A stretch of 8,593 nt of DNA from Clostridia bacterium (GTDB lineage: Bacteria > Bacillota > Clostridia > Christensenellales > Aristaeellaceae). Shown here in pieces: positions 7,065 to 8,593 of this stretch. The stretch's first letter is position 1. Each line of letters opens with the position of its first letter. The stretch is taken from the NCBI GenBank assembly GCA_024404395.1, contig JAKSPZ010000022.1, positions 1 through 8,593 of the forward strand, read 5' to 3'. The position numbers and the translations under genes were made by a program. The notes beneath the pieces are model-generated. The model saw nothing but the letters and a program-made list of their open reading frames with translations. It ran no database searches and was not told the origin of the DNA.

Positions 7065-8069
7065 TCAGTTGTTGATAACGATCTCGTTCCACTGGCTGAT
7101 GTAGCTTTCGGAATCCTGAGCCTTCTCGTAATCGTAATCCATGAAGGGGATGTCATCGTAAGCTGCGAGGCCGGGAGCCTGAGCGACGGCCGCGCGGGCG
7201 GAACGACGATGATGGCTGGCAACGATTTCAGCAACTTCTTCGGAGTAGGTGAACTCGATGAAGAGCAGTGCGTTCTCGGGGTTCTTGCAGTTGGCCATGA
7301 TGACCTTGCCGCCCTTGGTTTCCATGGTGCCGTCGGTGGGGTAGATCATCTTGACGGGTGCGTTGTTCTCAACGTACTCGATGCCCATGTGCTCGAGGGT
7401 AACGGCGATGGGGTACTCGCCCTCAACGCAGTTGCGCGGTACAGCGGAAGAAGAGGACTGGATCTTGCCGTCCAGGTTCTTGTAGAACTCCTCAACGAAC
7501 TCCCAACCGTAGAGCTGCTCCATGATGGTCAGCTGGATGAAAGCGGAAGAGCTGGCAGCGGGATCGCCGAAACCGATCTGGCCGAAGTACTTGGGGTCAG
7601 TCAGGTCTGCCCAGGAAGTGGGGATGTCTTCCTCGGCCAGCATGTCGGTGTTGACCAGGAAAGCCATGATGCTTCCGCCTGCGCCGGAGAAGAAGTAGTC
7701 CTCACCGAACTCCTCGGCGGGATAGCCGATCTGAGCGGGGGTAACGGACTTCAGGGTGTAGGTCTGGAAGAGGTCGGTATGAGCAGCAAGCAGCTCACCG
7801 GAAACGCCCATGACGACGTCGCACAGGGGGTTGTCCTTTTCGGCTTCAACGCGGGACATCAGCTCGCCGCCGCCGCCGTAAACGGCTTCAACGGTAATGC
7901 CGGTCAGTGCGGTGAATGCATCGAAGATTTCCTGGCTCATTTCCTGATCATTACCGGTATAGACGGTAACGGTGCCGGAGCCGGTCCAGTCGAATTCCTC
8001 TGCGAGAACGCCCGCAGTCAGCGTCGCGGCAACGATCAGTGCCAGGATCATGCTGAGAACCTTTTTCAT
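7065..8069 (-). CDS. ABC transporter substrate-binding protein (AfuA/PhnS/FbpA family)
   Basis: A 334-residue exported protein started at the ATG at 8069. Residues 1-23 are a Sec signal peptide (MKKVLSMILALIVAATLTAG then VLA), with likely cleavage after Ala23 before EEFDW. There is no lipobox cysteine, unusual for a Gram-positive binding protein. The mature part fits the COG1840-type iron/phosphonate/sugar-phosphate family: TVTVYTGNDQE (33-43), CDVVMGVSGE (83-92), TSWADLTDPKYFGQIGFGDP (151-170), the SSSAVPR and GEYPIAVTLEH segments (206-227), and APVKMIYPTDGT (237-248). The adjacent tyrosine pair used by many ferric-binding proteins is not evident at the expected place, arguing against iron. 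AfuA relatives bind sugar phosphates, which fits the neighbours (inference). As first gene of the operon it should be the most expressed. Confidence 0.92.
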   Translation of the reverse strand: MKKVLSMILALIVAATLTAGVLAEEFDWTGSGTVTVYTGNDQEMSQEIFDAFTALTGITVEAVYGGGGELMSRVEAEKDNPLCDVVMGVSGELLAAHTDLFQTYTLKSVTPAQIGYPAEEFGEDYFFSGAGGSIMAFLVNTDMLAEEDIPTSWADLTDPKYFGQIGFGDPAASSSAFIQLTIMEQLYGWEFVEEFYKNLDGKIQSSSSAVPRNCVEGEYPIAVTLEHMGIEYVENNAPVKMIYPTDGTMETKGGKVIMANCKNPENALLFIEFTYSEEVAEIVASHHRRSARAAVAQAPGLAAYDDIPFMDYDYEKAQDSESYISQWNEIVINN

Positions 8070-8078
8070 GAATAGTTT

Positions 8079-8085
8079 CCTCCTT
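8079..8085 (-). promoter_or_regulatory. Ribosome binding site of the binding-protein gene
   Basis: The minus strand reads AAGGAGG, 9 nt before the ATG at 8069-8067. It fixes the start at the signal-peptide methionine and rules out a longer reading frame from 8204. That frame would run through the promoter and leader and gives a non-signal-like N-terminus. Confidence 0.88.
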
Positions 8086-8090
8086 AAATT

Positions 8091-8107
8091 TAATGGCAAC
8101 GCCATTA
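8091..8107 (-). repeat. Perfect 17-bp inverted repeat in the operon leader
   Basis: TAATGGC (8091-8097) and GCCATTA (8101-8107) are exact reverse complements around AAC. On the minus-strand RNA this forms a 7-bp hairpin with a 3-nt loop, ending 5 nt before the ribosome binding site. As DNA it has the form of a dimer-binding operator downstream of the transcription start. It could act as a repressor roadblock, or as an RNA element near the translation start. Confidence 0.6.
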
Positions 8108-8114
8108 GTTTACT

Positions 8115-8155
8115 GAGCGAAGGGAAACGGTGCGCTCGAAACAATGACCATTTCC
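8115..8155 (-). promoter_or_regulatory. Possible structured leader RNA of the transport operon
   Basis: In the predicted minus-strand leader, GGAAAUGGU (8155-8147) can pair with ACCGUUUCC (8131-8123) over 9 bp with one U-G pair. GAGCG (8137-8133), in the loop of that helix, can pair with CGCUC (8119-8115) beyond it. The two helices interlock in pseudoknot order. Only 3 nt would have to span the 9-bp helix, however, so they are more likely alternative folds. This is a reading of complementarity only and matches no riboswitch known to me. Confidence 0.3.
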
Positions 8156-8168
8156 AACGAACAAATCT

Positions 8169-8197
8169 ATTATACCTGCAACTTAGCCGAATGTCAA
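8169..8197 (-). promoter_or_regulatory. Consensus sigma-A promoter of the transport operon
   Basis: On the minus strand TTGACA (8197-8192) and TATAAT (8174-8169) are separated by exactly 17 nt, a perfect match to the housekeeping consensus. Transcription should start near 8162, giving a leader of about 92 nt before the ATG at 8069. The -35 box lies within a 14-bp palindrome, so the promoter is probably controlled by a repressor rather than constantly on. Confidence 0.9.
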
Positions 8198-8202
8198 CAT
8201 TC
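8189..8202. promoter_or_regulatory. Palindrome over the -35 box, candidate operator
   Basis: GAATGT (8189-8194) and ACATTC (8197-8202) are exact reverse complements around CA, and the palindrome contains the whole -35 box of the minus-strand promoter. A protein bound here would block RNA polymerase. The ROK regulator encoded at the operon end is the obvious candidate, but the sequence does not prove it. Confidence 0.45.
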
Positions 8203-8236
8203 ACTTAACGATTCTCGGCAATAAAAATACGGAAAC

Positions 8237-8256
8237 AACTAATTTTGCAATTCGTT
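8237..8256. promoter_or_regulatory. Imperfect inverted repeat upstream of the transketolase promoter
   Basis: AACTAATT (8237-8244) and AATTCGTT (8249-8256) match as inverted repeats at 7 of 8 positions around TTGC. The element ends 3 bp before the -35 box of the plus-strand promoter. It could be an operator, an activator site or just an AT-rich upstream element. The preceding bases (AAACAACTAA, 8233-8242) resemble half-sites of XylR-type ROK proteins, but only loosely. Confidence 0.3.
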
Positions 8257-8259
8257 CTA

Positions 8260-8288
8260 TTGACAGGACCGACAAAGGTGGTTATAAT
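8260..8288 (+). promoter_or_regulatory. Consensus sigma-A promoter of the transketolase gene
   Basis: TTGACA (8260-8265) and TATAAT (8283-8288) are separated by exactly 17 nt, again a perfect consensus. Transcription should start near 8295, giving a leader of about 43 nt before the ATG at 8338. The promoter is divergent from that of the transport operon, with about 60 bp between the two -35 boxes. Confidence 0.9.
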
Positions 8289-8337
8289 TAATTTTGTAAG
8301 TGAATTATTGCCTCAATGAAGAGGAGGGTAAAAATCT

Positions 8338-8593
8338 ATGTATGAGAACTACAAAGCGCTTGCGGCAAAAGCGCGTGCCCACTGCCTGAATATGGTCTAC
8401 ATCGGACAGTCCGGACACATCGGCAGCATGCTGTCTGCGGCGGATGTCCTTTCCGTATTATATGAAGGCATCATGAAAGTCGATCCCAAGAATCCCAAGT
8501 GGGAAGAGCGCGACCGCTTCATCCTGAGTAAGGGTCATGCCGGCGCACTGGTCTACTCCATCCTCGCCGAAAAGGGCTTCTTCCCCATGGAGT
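8338..8593 (+). CDS. Transketolase, N-terminal (TPP-binding) subunit, partial
   Basis: The first 85 codons are present and the gene runs off the window. The start fits MYENYKALAAKARAH, with AGGAGGG at 8322-8328. SGHIGSMLSAADVLSVLY (25-42) and DRFILSKGHAGALVYSIL (59-76) are the transketolase thiamine-diphosphate region. His27 and His67 are at the positions of the conserved histidines near the cofactor (His30 and His69 in yeast). The IGSMLSAAD form is typical of split transketolases, in which this subunit (about 270-280 residues) is followed by a separate C-terminal subunit. That should be the next gene to the right, but is not visible. The enzyme moves two-carbon units between sugar phosphates in the pentose phosphate pathway. 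It is divergent from the transport operon and probably shares its regulator (inference). Confidence 0.9.
   Translation, partial: MYENYKALAAKARAHCLNMVYIGQSGHIGSMLSAADVLSVLYEGIMKVDPKNPKWEERDRFILSKGHAGALVYSILAEKGFFPME

Noticed and set aside
4243..8069. Annotation of the ABC system as a ferric iron transporter
   Set aside because: The family includes iron importers, but the tyrosine pair of ferric-binding proteins is not evident and no iron-related gene or Fur-like site was seen. The neighbours point to phosphorylated carbon compounds.
8123..8136. Possible cre site GGGAAACGGTGCGC in the leader
   Set aside because: It misses three fixed positions of the cre pattern.
7065..8204. Longer start of the binding protein at 8204
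   Set aside because: It would translate the promoter and leader and hide the signal peptide internally. The AAGGAGG at 8079-8085 supports the ATG at 8069.
8070..8337. Thiamine transporter with a TPP riboswitch, suggested by the ThiP-like permease and the TPP-dependent transketolase
   Set aside because: I see no thi-box features (such as the CUGAGA element) in either leader, and the phosphoesterases, OPA transporter and ROK regulator do not fit thiamine uptake. It remains a minor alternative for the substrate.

Overview
The window looks like a chromosomal piece of a Gram-positive, Clostridia-type bacterium (Bacillota). This is an inference from three things: GC-rich genes separated by AT-rich control regions, strong AGGAGG-type ribosome binding sites before nearly every gene, and two promoters that match the housekeeping sigma-A/sigma-70 consensus exactly. 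The species cannot be named from the sequence alone.

Layout: bases 1-58 are the tail of an unidentified plus-strand gene. It converges on a bidirectional terminator (66-94). From there to about 8165 the window is one minus-strand transcription unit, read right to left: periplasmic-type binding protein (8069-7065), ABC ATPase (6965-5892), fused two-domain ABC permease (5898-4243), a HisJ-like PHP phosphoesterase (4178-3360), a second PHP protein of the TrpH/CehA type (3349-2396), an MFS transporter resembling the organophosphate:phosphate antiporters GlpT/UhpT (2382-1186), and a ROK-family regulator (1181-99). Gaps are mostly 4-13 nt, and the ATPase and permease overlap by 7 nt. Larger gaps occur only after the binding protein (99 nt) and after the permease (64 nt), and each holds a strong hairpin.

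The 268-bp control region 8070-8337 separates this operon from a divergent plus-strand gene, the start of a transketolase N-terminal subunit (8338 to the window edge). Both directions have a perfect TTGACA-17-TATAAT promoter. Between and around them lie several inverted repeats that could be operators, and the operon has a leader of about 92 nt with potential secondary structure.

Working model (inference): the locus imports phosphorylated compounds, perhaps sugar phosphates or related phosphoesters, by two unrelated routes: an AfuABC/phosphonate-type ABC importer and an OPA-type antiporter. Two PHP metalloenzymes may remove or rearrange phosphate, and the divergent transketolase may feed carbon into the pentose phosphate pathway. 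The ROK protein, which has lost the residues expected of a sugar kinase, is the obvious candidate regulator of both transcripts. The substrate is not determined by the sequence.
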